A DNA stretch of 64,000 nucleotides, taken from the NCBI GenBank assembly GCA_961205875.1, contig OY540815.1:14383638-14447637 (forward strand), in the 5' to 3' direction. Below, piece after piece: positions 45,216-58,101 of the stretch (its first letter is position 1; each line of letters opens with the position of its first letter). Source of the DNA: Sialis fuliginosa (taxonomy: Eukaryota > Arthropoda > Insecta > Megaloptera > Sialidae). The position numbers and the translations under genes are program-made. Below the pieces are notes generated by a model. It saw only the letters and a program-made list of their open reading frames with translations. It was not told the origin of the DNA and ran no database searches.

Positions 45216-46340
45216 ATTAGAGATTATTATAAGTGCTTTAGGTATTTTGCATATGTACATGTAAGCGCTTGTATGGAAAACGTCTGTGCCTCAGATTTGT
45301 TACTGATTGTCCAAAAGTTTGACTGATGTAATACCCATCTACATTGAATTTATGAAATGTAGATTGTCATTGTCCATAAACATTTACATGGCTATATAAA
45401 ATTAACATTGTAAATAATGACGAAATTTAAACGTTTCAAAATTCATTATTAATCGAATTATACTTCAGTAATTAAATACAGTGGTTAAGCAATTTATTTT
45501 GTGCGTCACATTTAATTGTTTTAAAAATACATAGATTAATAGTGATACAAAATAAATAATTCTTATAATTTGATTTATATAAATGATGAACGGATCACCT
45601 GAATTAAATTAATTAAGTAAAGTTATGTACAAAAAAGAATATATATTCGTTTCTACTTGATGTATTTTTTCCCCAGTATTGCACACCCAAGACAAGCTAT
45701 GCTTGCTTCTATGTTTGTTCTATTGTGCTAAAAATTTCTTGCGTATATACATTGATAAAATGAGCATTATATCTTAAATTTCTTTAGTAACCAACTTAAA
45801 AGTATACATTTTCTGGATGAGAATATTTATTTTATCACACATACAAAAATTGAACGTATTATGATAATTGTTAATATTATATTTATTTACTATTTGTGAA
45901 TTGCTTTTTTCAGTGTTTGTATATATAATTATTAAGTGAGGTTATGTCATTTATTTATTATGTTCTTAAATTAATATACTTACATAATCACTATTATTAC
46001 TAAAATTGACAACCTTAGTTATTAATACATTTTTTTAAATTTAAGGAATGTGAATTTTATGGCCAAGCCATGCTATTTGGAGATATTTGGTTAGGAATAT
46101 CTTGTTTAATGGTAAAATGGTGGTTACCACTTTCTATAGTTGAAACAAAAAATGAATTACATAACAAACAAATGAGACAGATGTTTTGTACTCGTATGTA
46201 CGTATAAGATATAAGGGTATTGGATTATAATAAACTGTATATCAAAATTTGTACTTTTCACATAAGCGCAATTAAAAATGATTAGACACACGTATTAATA
46301 TAACTAATATAATTGAATTTTCTAAGACTCGAATCTCTAT
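45216..46340. other. AT-rich stretch, nothing recognised
   Basis: No gene or repeat structure seen. Confidence 0.5.
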
Positions 46341-46620
46341 ATCACTGTAATGGCGGCTTCAAATTCCATTTGTGCTATGGCGCGAAAACCTTGTGGTAAT
46401 TGAATTTACACCGCGTTGTTGTATGCAAATGTTGCTTAATTGAAATTATCTGGCAGCGATTTCAATGGCATCCCTTTGTTACCTGTTTCACTTTCATTAC
46501 ATTTACGTAGTCGATATAATGTATTACCCCGACATGATTTTACACGCACGTTTATATGATTGTCAAACTTTATCTCTACCGCATATATTGGATTGTTTTC
46601 GTAATCGCTACGATATAATT
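46341..46620. promoter_or_regulatory. Weak GC-rich island
   Basis: Contains TAATGGCGGCTTC (GCCGCCATT on the complement, a Pho/YY1-type word) and GCTATGGCGCGAAAACC. Overlapped by an unrecognised minus frame (46436-46672). Confidence 0.22.
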
Positions 46621-47350
46621 GATTGCTGTTTGCAACGCTTTTAATAAAGATAATTAAACTTAAGTTAAACATAATTATTTATTTATTGTAAGGGGTGGAG
46701 AGGGCAGGACGCTTAACGATGTATGCTAAAATTGTAATTGGGAATAAAATATATGACCACTCATTACTTTAACAATCCAACTATCGAAGACAAATATATT
46801 TTTCATGTCTATTGTAAAACATTATTTTTCTGGGATAAAATCAGACAGTGTTTGGGGGGGGAGGGAGATATATTTAATTATAAAATATAATTAATTTATT
46901 AAAAATTTCACTTCAGACCACCAACATTTTCTTGATTACCATTATATTTAATATTAGAAGTTAAAATTCCATCTCTTCAATTAAATAATAACTGAATGTA
47001 TGGACTTAAATTGAGAAATTATACATAAATAATAAAAATTGATTATATATAATCATTATTTGTAAAAAGGTACTGCAAAATATGATCGGCAAAAGTTTCT
47101 TATAAATTAACTCGAATTTAAGAAAAGATAATCACTACAATATAGCAATAAATTATTGTAATTATACAAGGTACGGCAAGATAGCTTTATAGCGATATTT
47201 AAGATAAAAACTCTTTACCGTCTTACCCTATTCCGATAAATGTTTAAGTAAATCAATACGTGACTATTTAAAATATAACAAGTTTAAAGGCTATGAAAAT
47301 ACCGTAGATGAAACAGTCTGTACAGAATTTGTAAGTAATTTAAATAATGT
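46621..47350. other. AT-rich stretch, nothing recognised
   Basis: An eight-G run followed by AGGGAG at 46852-46866 and GGGGTGGAGAGGGCAGG near 46692 are isolated G-rich tracts. Confidence 0.45.
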
Positions 47351-47455
47351 TTAGTGAGCGTGCATGTCCGTGATATTTTTTCTATACCCGTGCCAGATCT
47401 GATGTAAGTAAAAAATGAATTCGTGAACAAAAATCACTCACGCGCTTTGCTATAC
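47351..47455. repeat. Relative of the GTGAGCGTGAGT element
   Basis: AGTGAGCGTGCATGTCCGTGA and GAACAAAAATCACTCACGCGC resemble the corresponding parts of 39441-39610 (TGAGCGTGCATCATCGTGA and GAGCAAAAACTCACGCACC) in order and spacing. Boundaries unclear. Confidence 0.45.
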
Positions 47456-47495
47456 AGTATATATATACACTCAACTACAAACATTGCAAACGTTA

Positions 47496-47970
47496 TAGAT
47501 CGGGAGCCGGTAACAGTAAATCTGCCGCCATCGCGGATTAAAATTTTTATATAAATTGACAGTTAAAGAGCATAAAAACAAAATGAGCCCGGTATAACAG
47601 CGCAAAGCCTGCCGAAAATGTGTTTAATTAAATTTATTATTATTAAAAAATGGTTTTTGCTGTCATAATACATATAAAAGATGATATTCTCTTTCAGAAA
47701 AATTAGGTATGACAAACCCTCTCTTACCAAAAGTGTCTATCATACTTCTCCAAATACCTCCTTCATCCTTTATACGTATTATCAATTTCATCCGATTCCA
47801 CGATTACGACAAAAAAACATTTTTTTAAATAATAATTAATTTGATTAAACACCTTTTCGGTAGACATTGCGCTGTCATACCGGTCTCATTTTGTTTGTAT
47901 GCTTTTTAACTGTCAAAACTTATTTAAATCCGTGATGACGGCAGATTTACTGTTACCGGCTTTCGATCTA
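47496..47970. mobile_element. 475-bp fold-back element with 170-bp arms
   Basis: The left arm begins TAGATCGGGAGCCGGTAACA and is matched in reverse complement by the right arm ending TGTTACCGGCTTTCGATCTA. The pairing continues through GTAAATCTGCCG, TTGACAGTTAAA.AGCATA, ACAAAATGAG, CCGGTAT.ACAGCGCAA and AAAATGTGTTTAATTAAAT with few mismatches. The loop (about 47670-47810) is unrelated unique sequence. This is the best-preserved long inverted repeat in the window; no open frame. The target duplication is not clear. Confidence 0.85.
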
Positions 47971-48215
47971 TTGTAATACATAAAACCCAAACAATACAAC
48001 AGTTTATCCAACATATTCATTTGATTACCATGCAGATGATGATGATATTATTAAAGTATTTACTATTTACCCTACAATGCCGAGCGTACACAATAAAGAG
48101 CCGCAAAAATCTGCAAAATATTCATATGAGAATGTAATAAACAAGCACTGGCAATATGATTTTGATCGTCAAAGAGAACGTAATTCCATTGGATCACTTT
48201 GTATGTAGATAAACA
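47971..48215. other. AT-rich stretch, nothing recognised
   Basis: No feature seen. Confidence 0.45.
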
Positions 48216-48370
48216 GTACACACTCTTGCTCGGAAGGAAGCGGAAACGTTGATAAATGGAGTGGTGTGCTATGTCTCCCGCTCTCCGAAACCCCCTTCCA
48301 ACGCTATAACGGTGATGTACTTCATCCCTCAACCCCCTAGGCTTTGACCAGTACCGGTTATAAAATTTGC
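48216..48370. promoter_or_regulatory. Weak GC-rich island
   Basis: Contains CTCGGAAGGAAGCGGAAACG (Ets-like GGAA words) and CCCCCTAGGC. The minus frame 48072-48374 (100 codons) crosses it with mixed composition but no recognised domain. Confidence 0.2.
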
Positions 48371-49123
48371 ACAAAATATATTCTAAAGGTTTGATATTTT
48401 AATGAAATTTATATTTAGATTTTGATGATATTTTTAAGCTACAAAAAAAATTAGTTACAGAATAAATTATTTAATAATTTATCTTCTGAACTATTTTATT
48501 ATTAGCCCTTTCTTATTATTTTATCTTTGAACTGATCAACTATGAAATAATAAATAAAATATTTTTTTAAGATAAAGATCTGAAGTATATATTATATTTT
48601 TTTACTTAATTTTCTGAATCCAACCCTGGCTACACTCCAGTAGCACACTGTACCAGAATTCCGGTTATCTAAGCGACATGACTCGTCAACAAAAAACTCC
48701 GGTTACAAAAGTTGTGATAGTTTTGTTCGATATTTAGTGAAAATAGGATCCTTTTTTAAAACTGTCTTTGTATACCTATAGCATAAAGAGGTTTTCTGTA
48801 TGTGTCATTTTTAATCTTGTGTGTGTGAAATTGTTGATGCTGTAAAAAATTCAGAACGATAGTGGTTATTTATTGTTTGAATTTGTTCTGTAAAACTACT
48901 CGGTGACATTTATTCGATGTTTTTATTTGATCTATGGTATACTCATTCATCGAGAAAAATTTTGTTCGTATATGAAAATATGACAACTTTCTTCTGTACG
49001 CTTTTGCTTTCAATTTATTACAGATTCTTGATTGTAGTTTTTATGCATTGGCTAAATTAAATTACTTATTCAATACAACTTCAAAATGTTTATAATTTAG
49101 CTATAAATTTGTTATACATATAT
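48371..49123. other. AT-rich stretch, nothing recognised
   Basis: No gene or repeat structure seen. Confidence 0.45.
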
Positions 49124-49347
49124 TAGGTATAAGGGGTCATCCATAAATTACGTCACACGTTAAGGGAGAAAGGGGTCTACAAAGTGTGACAAGGGTAGGA
49201 GTCACAAGCTTCATGACGTCATATCTAAAAAATCAAAACAATGAATCTTATATGAATTCTAATAGCAAAAATGTGAGGACAAATTAATATGTTGTTAGTA
49301 ATTAACTCGAGACTGGTGAAGAGTTAAGGTCGATATCGAGCCGGTTT

Positions 49348-49700
49348 TGGTCTGGCATTGTTCCAATCAAAGACAACAAAACAATAAACAATGATATCAT
49401 TCACATTATAGGTATCGGTCAGGTCTCGGTCCAATCTCGTTTCGATACAGCATAATGCAAATAATATTTTACTGGGCCGTGATCGAACCTGGTATGGATT
49501 GTACCCATAGTGTGAATAGGAACTTCAGTTCGTCTTCGATCATTCTAGTACTGATCACCGAGTAAAGCGTGATCTAAACTTGAGTGATAATGTGACCGGA
49601 TCGAGAGCTGCTCGTTAATGTAAATGTCATAAGATTTGATTGGAGCGAGACCAGACTGAGATCGGCGCAAGACTGGCTCGTTAGTCTGGATCGACCCTTA
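49348..49700. mobile_element. Nested imperfect inverted repeat
   Basis: TTAAGGTCGATATCGAGCC... GGTCTGG...TTCCAATCAAA on the left is mirrored by TTTGATTGGAG...CCAGACTGAGATCGG...GGCTCGTTAGTCTGGATCGACCCTTA on the right. The GC content is higher than in the host element, which supports a separate insertion; boundaries at the left (about 49326-49332) are approximate. Confidence 0.5.
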
Positions 49701-49717
49701 TTGGGAAAATTTTTCCT

Positions 49718-49750
49718 GCTGTTTATATTATTTTAAATAATATAAACAGC
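49718..49750. repeat. Perfect 33-nt palindrome
   Basis: GCTGTTTATATTATTT, a single T, then AAATAATATAAACAGC: a flawless 16-bp stem with a one-base centre. It could extrude as a cruciform. Confidence 0.9.
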
Positions 49751-49938
49751 AATGAAAAAAATATTTTTTTTTCGTTGATTTTGAGTACGTAATTATTGTT
49801 TTAAAATTTGTGTGATGTCACAACATGCGGAGGGAGGGAGGTAACTCGAATGTGATAACCTGTGACAAGGCCGAGGGAGGTAGGGGTAAAACAATCATGA
49901 CATTTGAGTGACGTTATTTATGGATAAGTAGGACCTAA

Positions 49939-51760
49939 ATAAATCGGATTTAGTCAGACATATTCATAATATTCGTAGTTTTTTTGAAAGCGTATGATTA
50001 AAAAATGTACAATTTAGTTAGTTAACCCGTTTGAACTTATGTAGATTCATGTTTGTAACTGAAATTGTACCTAAGAAGTTTAATTTCACTGAAACATTTC
50101 ATTTTATCGATGAAATTTTTAAATGAAATTTCATTCGTTCTAAATGAAAACTTTTTTTAAACAAAATCTAAAATTTATATTGATTCTGAACTGTTCTTTA
50201 CCTTATATCAAATCCACCATTTTTCAATTAAATATTATTTACTAAGTATCATCTAGTGCGAAAAGGTTTTTTATCCCTAAATTTTGATTATCCGTTTCTG
50301 ACAAGTACAAATTCCTAGAATTTTCTTCAATGGCCTCCTGAGAACCGTCCCGTGTAAGTTGAGAACCACTGAAGTATATCTTATTGGTCTTTCGTGTGCT
50401 ACTAGAGGGTTAAACTCAAACCTTAATTTTACGTAATTCCGCTATCGTTAGGTGGAGCAAATCCTTAGGAACAAGTAATAGAGATTTAACAGCTGGCGGT
50501 AAATTTATAGATCACAAATCGGAACATAATTTCCAAGCTGCAGTCGCCTTTCATTTCAGCAACAGTGATATATCATTCAGCATATGTAAATGTAGCTCCG
50601 TTCATCTATCATGGTCATGGTACAGCCACTGTTTTAGCTATGACAGTTCATGTGGTCTGCATTCTAAATGTGTTTGAGCTAGAGAGATGTATGAGGGTAC
50701 GTAAGAACCTCTTTGTCTTACATGAGTCTTGGATGTTCAGTTATCATTTGAATTACTATTAGATAGAAATGGTCTATAGGTGTACATTAGGTTCTCTTTG
50801 TTTTGTAAATGACTTGGATATATGTATAAATTCAATAGATGACAAATTCTGTATGGGTTTGTACAATAATGGTAAAAATAGTTTTGAGAAATTTTACTTT
50901 TAAATATATATTATTTATAGCCATTGGTAATTAATTGAAAATATACTGAAAAAACTTTTCTACTGCAGATTTAATTTTAGTTTTTATATTCTAAAATTAC
51001 TTTTGATTTTTTGTTTTTAATAATTTTAACAAAAATATATACTATTTAAAAATATAACATAAGCTTTAAAAAAGGAAAAAAAATATAATAAAATATCACG
51101 CATAAAATATAAAAAAACCGCATTAAAGTAATGTAAATGCAATTTGTAAATTTAATTAAATGGAATAATTTAACAGCAGATATAAAAATATATTTCAAAT
51201 GTGAAAAATAACATTTGCAAAACTCCGTACTTGAGTACTACAGTTAATCAAATCATTTAAAAAGAGTGTGCAAATGAGGAACGAATGAAAATTTATGTAC
51301 GTTTTTCATTTGTTTGATTTATTAATGTTTGTATTCGCAATGCTTTCTTCATTTCATATTTTATATCAAGCAGAAAATGTTCAATCCGATATAAAAATTG
51401 TGGTATGTGTTAAATTCATTTTTAACATTTTATCTAAGTTAATTTTTATTTATCATGCTTTATGTTTCGTACTTTTGTGAATATGAAATAAATTTCATTA
51501 TGTAAATATAATTGTAAAATATTTTTAAAATAACATCTCTCTCTAAATTACATTATTTACATTAAAATATGTGTGGTTAAATTATCTATATACATTATTA
51601 ATTATGATTTTATTAAACAATTAATTTCTGAAAATATTAATCAGAACACATAATTTATCATTTCTAACTAAAAAATTAGTTTAAAAAATAAATTAAAAAA
51701 TAAATAAAAATGATACTTAAAATCTATATATTACACGTACTGCTTATTTTATTTGATATG
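49939..51760. other. AT-rich stretch, no supported gene
   Basis: TTGAGAACCACTG at 50360-50372 looks like a hAT right end without a left partner. Frames at 50565-50762 and 51295-51480 are unrecognised. Confidence 0.4.
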
Positions 51761-51839
51761 AAGAGGGATAGAGTCGGCTTAGTTACATTTCTAAACATGT
51801 AGATTATTGTTTGAGCAATATGAATCAGTCATGTAGTAT

Positions 51840-52055
51840 AATCCAATTCCACCCCCTTAAAAAGCACCAAAAACTTTAAATTTAATTTTGAGAACTCAAT
51901 TATATTATTCGTATAACATGTTCTACTATTAAATACTCCAAATCTCAGCTTTTAGGTCAAACGGTTAAGTAGTTACAATGATGTGACCGACATAAAAACA
52001 GTGTTGATTCCATAATTTTTCCTTTATCCGATTCCGTTACGGAACACTAAAATTG
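51840..52055. mobile_element. Probable 3' end fragment of an insect repeat
   Basis: Includes TTTTAGGTCAAACGGTTAAG, GTGACCGACATAAAAACAG and ends ATTCCGTTACGGAACACTAA. The phrase 'gcttttaggtcaaacgg...gaccgacat...tccg.ttacggaac.ctaaaa' is one I associate with dispersed insect repeats, but I cannot name the element. TTCCGTTACGGAA is a near-perfect palindrome. Confidence 0.4.
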
Positions 52056-53548
52056 AATTTCACTAGCTCGTTTGCAAAAATCACCTAAATATACAAAAAT
52101 GACATTCCCAGACGGAGCATTTCAAGTTCATACATTATTACAATATCAAGTTATGACACTAGAAAGAGGATTTTTACATTTCGCAAAAGTTTTGACTAAT
52201 GACTTCCGTATGAACTGAATCTATCAAAATGGGATTTGGCGTTTTGAATATTTGAATAGATTGAAAAATAACGATGATAGTTCTGAACATCCAATAAAGT
52301 CTGCTATGCACAAACAGGTAGTGATTTATCTTCATAAATACATTGGTTTGACTTTCATATATAAACAGTACATTCTTGTTTACCTGAGCTGTTAAAATAG
52401 ATAACGAAACTTGGGTTTTAAATAAATAGAAACAATATTTCACTGTATCAGTATAAGTAGACTTAAAAAAACACTGAACAATTTTTTATGGATACAAATA
52501 ATTTAAATTATTTGAGTCATATTTACTGAAAGCAAGAAAATTTTTCTCGAACTAAATAATTAATTGACGTTGTGTCTAATAACCCAGTTATTTATAGGAA
52601 CCTATTTGATCTAAATAGCCTAATTTATTGATACAAATTAATGTTATTTAATTCAATACAATAATTTTTTAAATTGATGTAATTAATGATTTATTACAAA
52701 TAATAAATATTTTTGAGCGAAAAATTTACTAAGTTTACTCCATTTCAAATGATGTGCTGCAAATATATACTTTTTTTGTACATACCATCCAAATTAAAAT
52801 ATATATGTTAAAGGAGGTATTCTAGTCAAGAACGTTTTTTTTCAGAGGGCATTTTCTTGAAGAGTACCTACCTATATTTTTTAGTTCAGCGATGTAATAT
52901 TTCAAGATCTTCTCAACTGATTGACTTCTTCCTACATCATCAGACCAACCACTGGAAAATATTGTATTGTGAAATTAATAAGTGTTGATTAACAGTTCAT
53001 AGTTAATTTAATTAAGTGATTAATAATGCAAATTATAAATTTTAAAAATATTTAATTGTTTGAAACTCCATTAACTAATAAATTCATTATAATTATATTC
53101 AATTAATTTATTAATTAGAATATACAATATAGTACAATTACAATGTAGTCACACATAAAATATATATTTCAGTTTTAAAAAAATATAGTACTGTACTATA
53201 CAATATAGTACGTATAGTTGCCGTACTTATACTGATTAAGAAACTTTTTCGTTTTTATTTTGGCAGCCATTTGGAAACATTCTTTTCACTGATGTATATG
53301 ATCGTGATCGTATATAACTAGCCCAATTGACAATAGGTAAATAATATTATATAGAAAATATTTGCCATGGGAAACACTGGACTATCTTACACGTAATCCT
53401 GACAGTGAACAGTGTACGTTATTCTTAATTTATTAAAACACATTTCTGATAAATTAATAAAAGATAAAATAAAATGAATGGGACATAAACTATACATAAT
53501 ATTATTCTCTACATTATGTATTAAATAAATTTTTTGAACGTTTTAACC
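52056..53548. other. AT-rich stretch, nothing recognised
   Basis: A run of ATAGTAC-type words (TATAGTACTGTACTATACAA) at 53186-53212 is locally self-complementary. No gene supported. Confidence 0.4.
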
Positions 53549-53740
53549 GAAAACGGATGTTTACTCTTGTCAGTTTTTGAATTTTCGAATTATTTTTGAA
53601 ATAAGAAAAAAATGCTTTAGTTAAAAAATGTCGATTATGTTATTAATTTTTAACTTGACCATTTTTCTCTATTTCGCACTGTTTCAAAATAATTCGAAAA
53701 ATTCAAAAATCGACGTAGGTAAACATCCGTATCCGTTTTA
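53549..53740. mobile_element. 190-bp fold-back (MITE-like) element
   Basis: AAAACGGATGTTTACTC...GTTTTTGAATTTTCGAATTA on the left pairs with TAATTCGAAAAATTCAAAAA...GTAAACATCCGTATCCGTTTT on the right. The outermost right arm has an 'ATCCGT' duplication. Arms are about 75 bp, with the loop around 53615-53650. Confidence 0.78.
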
Positions 53741-55501
53741 AATGGTATAAGAAACTAAAAACCTAAGTAAAAACTTATTTAGTATTTTTTGTAAATAAAT
53801 TGCTACAAAAGGATAAATATCCTATCCTACACTATAATAAATAATTAATTTGTCTCGAATCTGTGAATCAACCTGTATATAAAACTTAAGAAAGGAGAAA
53901 TGAAAACAACAATTCCAAAACTAAAAATAAAAACGTAAGATGAGCACACCTGATGAATAATGTATAAATTTTACATTAATGCAACCTTCGTAAATATATG
54001 CAGTACACAATTAAATTAATAAAAGGAGCGGTAATTTTCCCTCATTGCGGACATTCTTAAAACGAAACCGTATTAATTTAAATACGGAATTATAATTCAG
54101 AAAAGACCTCTGACAAACTTATTCAAATTAAAAATTATTCTACGTAGGTATTTTGAAAGTTTTAGGAAAACATTTGCAACCTTAATTGTGGCACAACGAC
54201 CGCTACGGAGCCCAATCAAAGTTGGCGTTGGTAAGAAAAAACACATCACAAAGCTTACGCAGAGTTTACCAAACTGTGGCATGTGAAAAGTATGTAAACA
54301 ATTTATACCTTAATAACATGAGCTTTTGAAAATGTTAGTTTGTATATAAAAATACTCTTGTAATCTATACAATTTGATAATTAGGTACTTGCAACTATAT
54401 TATTCATTTTAAGAGTTATACCTTTTGCTTGCAATTTTTTATACTACCATCTGAATTGGAAATATGGCAACTGTTATTATCAAACAGTGGTTACACGAAA
54501 TTATGGTAGTTCTAATAGGAAAAAATGAAAAATTAATTAACAAATAAAGAATGTTATTAGTTATTATATTTTTATGTGATAAATAAATAATAGTGAGAGT
54601 TTAAGGGTCCTTATTAACGTTGTATATATTTCTGTATACAATTCAATAACTGGACACATTTATTTAATTAAAATTATAAATTTCAAATTTGACTAAAAGT
54701 GGTAGAAGCATCTTGAGCATTGTTGAGTGTCACTGTAACACCGAATTAACATTTCCCGCTCGATAAGGAAGTGGCGATAAAGGTCGCAGGTAAGATAACG
54801 TCGGCAAACGTGTTGACAATTTAACTCTACTTTTTTTCTGCGCTGCACGGACATAGCGGCAATATATTTTTATTTTTTGTTTAATCGGTAAAGAAAGCTT
54901 TTACTTCGTTGTAAAAGCAACGGTATCTATTTTCTTGAAATAATTAAAATAAACTGTGTACCTTTCTTCCTTTATTGTGCAGTAGGTATTAATGTAGTTT
55001 GTATTGTATTTTATTAACTTACAGAAATAACAATTTAGTGATGAATATTCATATATTACTATTTGATTTCTCATATTTCATAATATTATGGGTAACTATC
55101 TCTTAGGGTAGTCGAAAGGTGCGGTCCATGATATATTTTGGGTTATATATCAATGCTCGTGCATTTTTTCTATACCAAATTATTGTTAAAACTTTGAAAT
55201 TATTTAAAAAGTAACTTATTCAAAATAGTTCATATTTTCTGTGATAATTTATCGAAAATAATGCAAATATATTGAAAACAATATAAATCTATTGAAAACA
55301 GGAAGGTGATTTAAAAGAATGGCTATAATAAATTTCTTTTTTTAAGTTCTTTAATTCTGTATATTATTTTGAATTCACATTTAAAACATAAGAATTTTCT
55401 TGTTATTATTTTTGTATTTATTCTTTATGCGTTATATTTTTCATTAATAACACAGTTACACAAAAAAAGTGCGGGGAGCCATATAGCATTGTAGTATTGG
55501 T
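53741..55501. other. AT-rich stretch, no supported gene
   Basis: A GC rise at 54745-54860 (GGAAGTGGCGATAAAGGTCG) is the only compositional break. The minus frame 54097-54282 is unrecognised. Confidence 0.4.
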
Positions 55502-55664
55502 CGAGCTTAGTCGAAATCCAAATTTTTGGAATTTTCTGCTTACCAGTTTTTTTTATTTATTTGAGCCTGAATTTTTCCAAGTTAGCTAAACCCAAAATTC
55601 AAGCGGAAATTAAAAAAACTGGTAAGCATAAAATTAAAAAAACTTGGATTTAGACTAAGTTCGA
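55502..55664. mobile_element. 163-bp fold-back (MITE-like) element
   Basis: CGAGCTTAGTCGAAATCCAA...TTTTCTGCTTACCAGTTTTTTT at the left is mirrored by AAAAAAACTGGTAAGCATAAAA...TTGGATTTAGACTAAGTTCG at the right. Long arms and a short loop; no coding capacity. Confidence 0.78.
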
Positions 55665-57190
55665 GGCTTTTTTAAAATAATAACACCTCTGTAATCTTCC
55701 TCAAACCTTACATTTTATTTATAAACAGTTTGGACAATATAAAAAATAAAAATAAATAATAATTAATTACAGAAAATATGATAATTAGTATTTTTTAAAT
55801 TTTGTTTGAGAATTACACATAAAAAATATTTTCACAGATATTGTTTTTCATTACTGAATTATTTTTTTCTTCCATTGTATGAAGAGTCAAATAATTCATA
55901 TTGAATTGATGAATTTTGTTATAATATGAGTTTTATAATAATTATATAACCTAGGGGCTTAATCAGATTAATTTCCCCCATTCTATTTTATCGCAAATTT
56001 ATACTAAAATAGAGTAGAATTTCTTTTAGGTTGTTATATTTTATTTTTGTAATGGTATTTCCGTTAATATATAACCTATAATGTGAAAATTCTTTAGATA
56101 TCGATAAATTCTTGTTCACGTTTTTTGACATAATACCTAACAAACTAAAGTGTAATGTTAAATATTTCAATCATCACGTGTTTTCACGTAGTTTAAAATA
56201 TGCACTACTATTCATAAAACTATATAAATATATGAATAAAAAATGCGGTAGAGAAAAAATGTTATATTTAATGTCGTAAAATATGTAAAAATTTGTTAAA
56301 CTGAATTGAATTCAGTATATAATATGCTGTGGTACATTGAGTACATTTCAGGTTTGTACTTAGTTTGTCTTTTAAAACTTTGTCGATTTAGATCACTATA
56401 AAATATTACCAGAAAAGTTATCTATGTACTGGAAAATATATTCAAGATTTATTACTTTAGTGTTTTATTATAAGTTTGTCTATGTAAAAGAACAAATATA
56501 TTGTCCATTGATTTTTCAGTTTGCTGGAATTGGTTGTTGAATAATTATATATGAGTGTAAAAATAAATTTAGTTAAGTGTTTATTTCTCTCTTTTGAACT
56601 TAAGGAATACTTTTTTGTATTTACTTTTGTCAATATACTTCAAATTTAAAATTTTCCACAAATCGGAAAACGGAAGACTTATGAAATCAATACTGTGTTT
56701 GTTTGTTTGCCACAGCCTTCTAGCTACTGAACTGTTTGACCTAGAAAAATTATATTTGGCATAATTATAGTAAATTATGACCAATAAAAGATCTGAATTA
56801 TAAAAAAGATAATTTTGAGTTTCTGGTACTTTTTATTGGGGATCAAATGAAAATATATTTTAAATTAATTCTAAAAAAACATTTTACATACATACCTATG
56901 TATATTCGAATGTAATAGTGAGAAACGATTTTTTAAGAAACGAACTATTAATTAGAACTATAAAGTTATTGTTAACTTTGATTAAATTAAATTAATCGAA
57001 TAAATTGCAAAAGTAACGGTACGCGACACTCGCATTTGACAAATTTTGATAAAAATAAACTATACAATATAAAAATATATCCAATATCTTGTTATTCACA
57101 ATTTTCACACGTTAATGATATGGTTGTAAATGTAAAATGCAGCCCTGTATGAAGGTATACATTCTGTTACATAACACATAAATAACATAC
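55665..57190. other. AT-rich stretch with a possible repeat fragment
   Basis: At 56690-56775, GTTTGTTTGTTTGCCACAGC then TAGCTACTGAACTGTTTGAC is the style of insect Helitron/LINE-associated repeats; a fragment at most. No gene supported. Confidence 0.35.
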
Positions 57191-57194
57191 CGAG

Positions 57195-57330
57195 TATGCG
57201 ATATTTTTACATCGCGCAGTGCGTTTGGCGGAGTCAAGGCCGAGCCACCACCGCCATCTGCGTCAGATGAAACATGCTACCGTGGTGATGTATACAATTT
57301 GTCATGGTGGATGACATAAAGTCGAGTTCA
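57195..57330. promoter_or_regulatory. CpG-rich island
   Basis: Contains CATCGCGCAGTGCGTTTGGC, GCCACCACCGCCATCTGCGT (AGATGGCGG on the complement, with a CATCTG E-box) and GGTGGATGACATAAAG. Candidate regulatory element. Confidence 0.28.
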
Positions 57331-57904
57331 AAGATGAATATTCCCTCTGTAAGATATTCAATGCACGCGTCTATCAAAGCAGTCGAGTATCCGTGTAGCT
57401 AATTAAAAATTAATTCAAAATTTTTGTGATTTTGGTTTCTTGATGTTTTATTATATTACATACAAAAGTAATTCGATTTTATTTATTATGTTTTGTTGAA
57501 TTAATAAGTTTATGTACATATATACTATAGACGTTTTGTGAATTATGGTAAAACGTCTCTTAAAAAAACACAGTTTAAACGTCTAAATTTAAAGAAAATC
57601 GTTCAGGACCTATTTTGTGTATAATAATTGATAAAACGAAGATTATTGTTATAATTATAATGTTCAACAATTAGAACAAATTTGTTGTAATGGGGAAAAA
57701 TGATAATTTATTCTAGAAAATATTATAGTGGATTATTAAGTTCAAAGATATATTTCGTGATTCTGGAAACCCAGGTTAATCGGACATTTTTACTCAAAAC
57801 ATTTCAGGAAAGTATCAAACTCGGCATAGTTGAATATTGAATATGTATTTGATTCACTAAATCTTTACTTGGTAAGCAACTCTACAGAGCAAAATTTTCT
57901 TACA

Positions 57905-58101
57905 TTGTGAGAGGTCGCGTGAACAGCGCAGAAGGCTCAAGGCGACCATGCGTCCGTAATATATGGCCGCCATTTGGAGAATGAAGCACTGCGCCACAAA
58001 TAAAAATGCTATCCTCTTGCGAACGATAAATTATAATGGAAAGGCTTGTTATATCCCGAGATATTGACGAGTATCGATACCTCGAACGTATATCCTCTGG
58101 T
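57905..58101. promoter_or_regulatory. GC-rich island with YY1/Pho-type word
   Basis: Contains ATATGGCCGCCATTTGGAGA (an extended GCCGCCATTT match), GAGGTCGCGTGAACAGCGC and GAGTATCGATACCTCG with a DREF-type TATCGATA. These three motif types are common in insect promoters and Polycomb-bound elements (family knowledge); the role here is inferred. Confidence 0.3.

Larger units (their letters stand above)
49124..49938. mobile_element. 815-bp TIR element (ATCCATAAATTACGTCAC ends)
   Basis: ATCCATAAATTACGTCAC at 49139-49156 is mirrored by GTGACGTTATTTATGGAT at 49908-49925, with looser matching out to TTAGGT at both extremes. Subterminal G-rich GTGACAAGGG and TGTGACAAGGCCGAGGG words recur on both sides. 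I recall this style of end (GGTCATCCATAAATTACGTCAC) from other insect genomes as a dispersed miniature transposon. No transposase frame. A second inverted repeat is nested inside. Confidence 0.7.

Noticed and set aside
1846-58078. Cluster of DREF-type TATCGATA sites (1846, 8219, 19114, 56099, 58071)
   Set aside because: Five sites in 64 kb is not far from the number expected by chance at this base composition.
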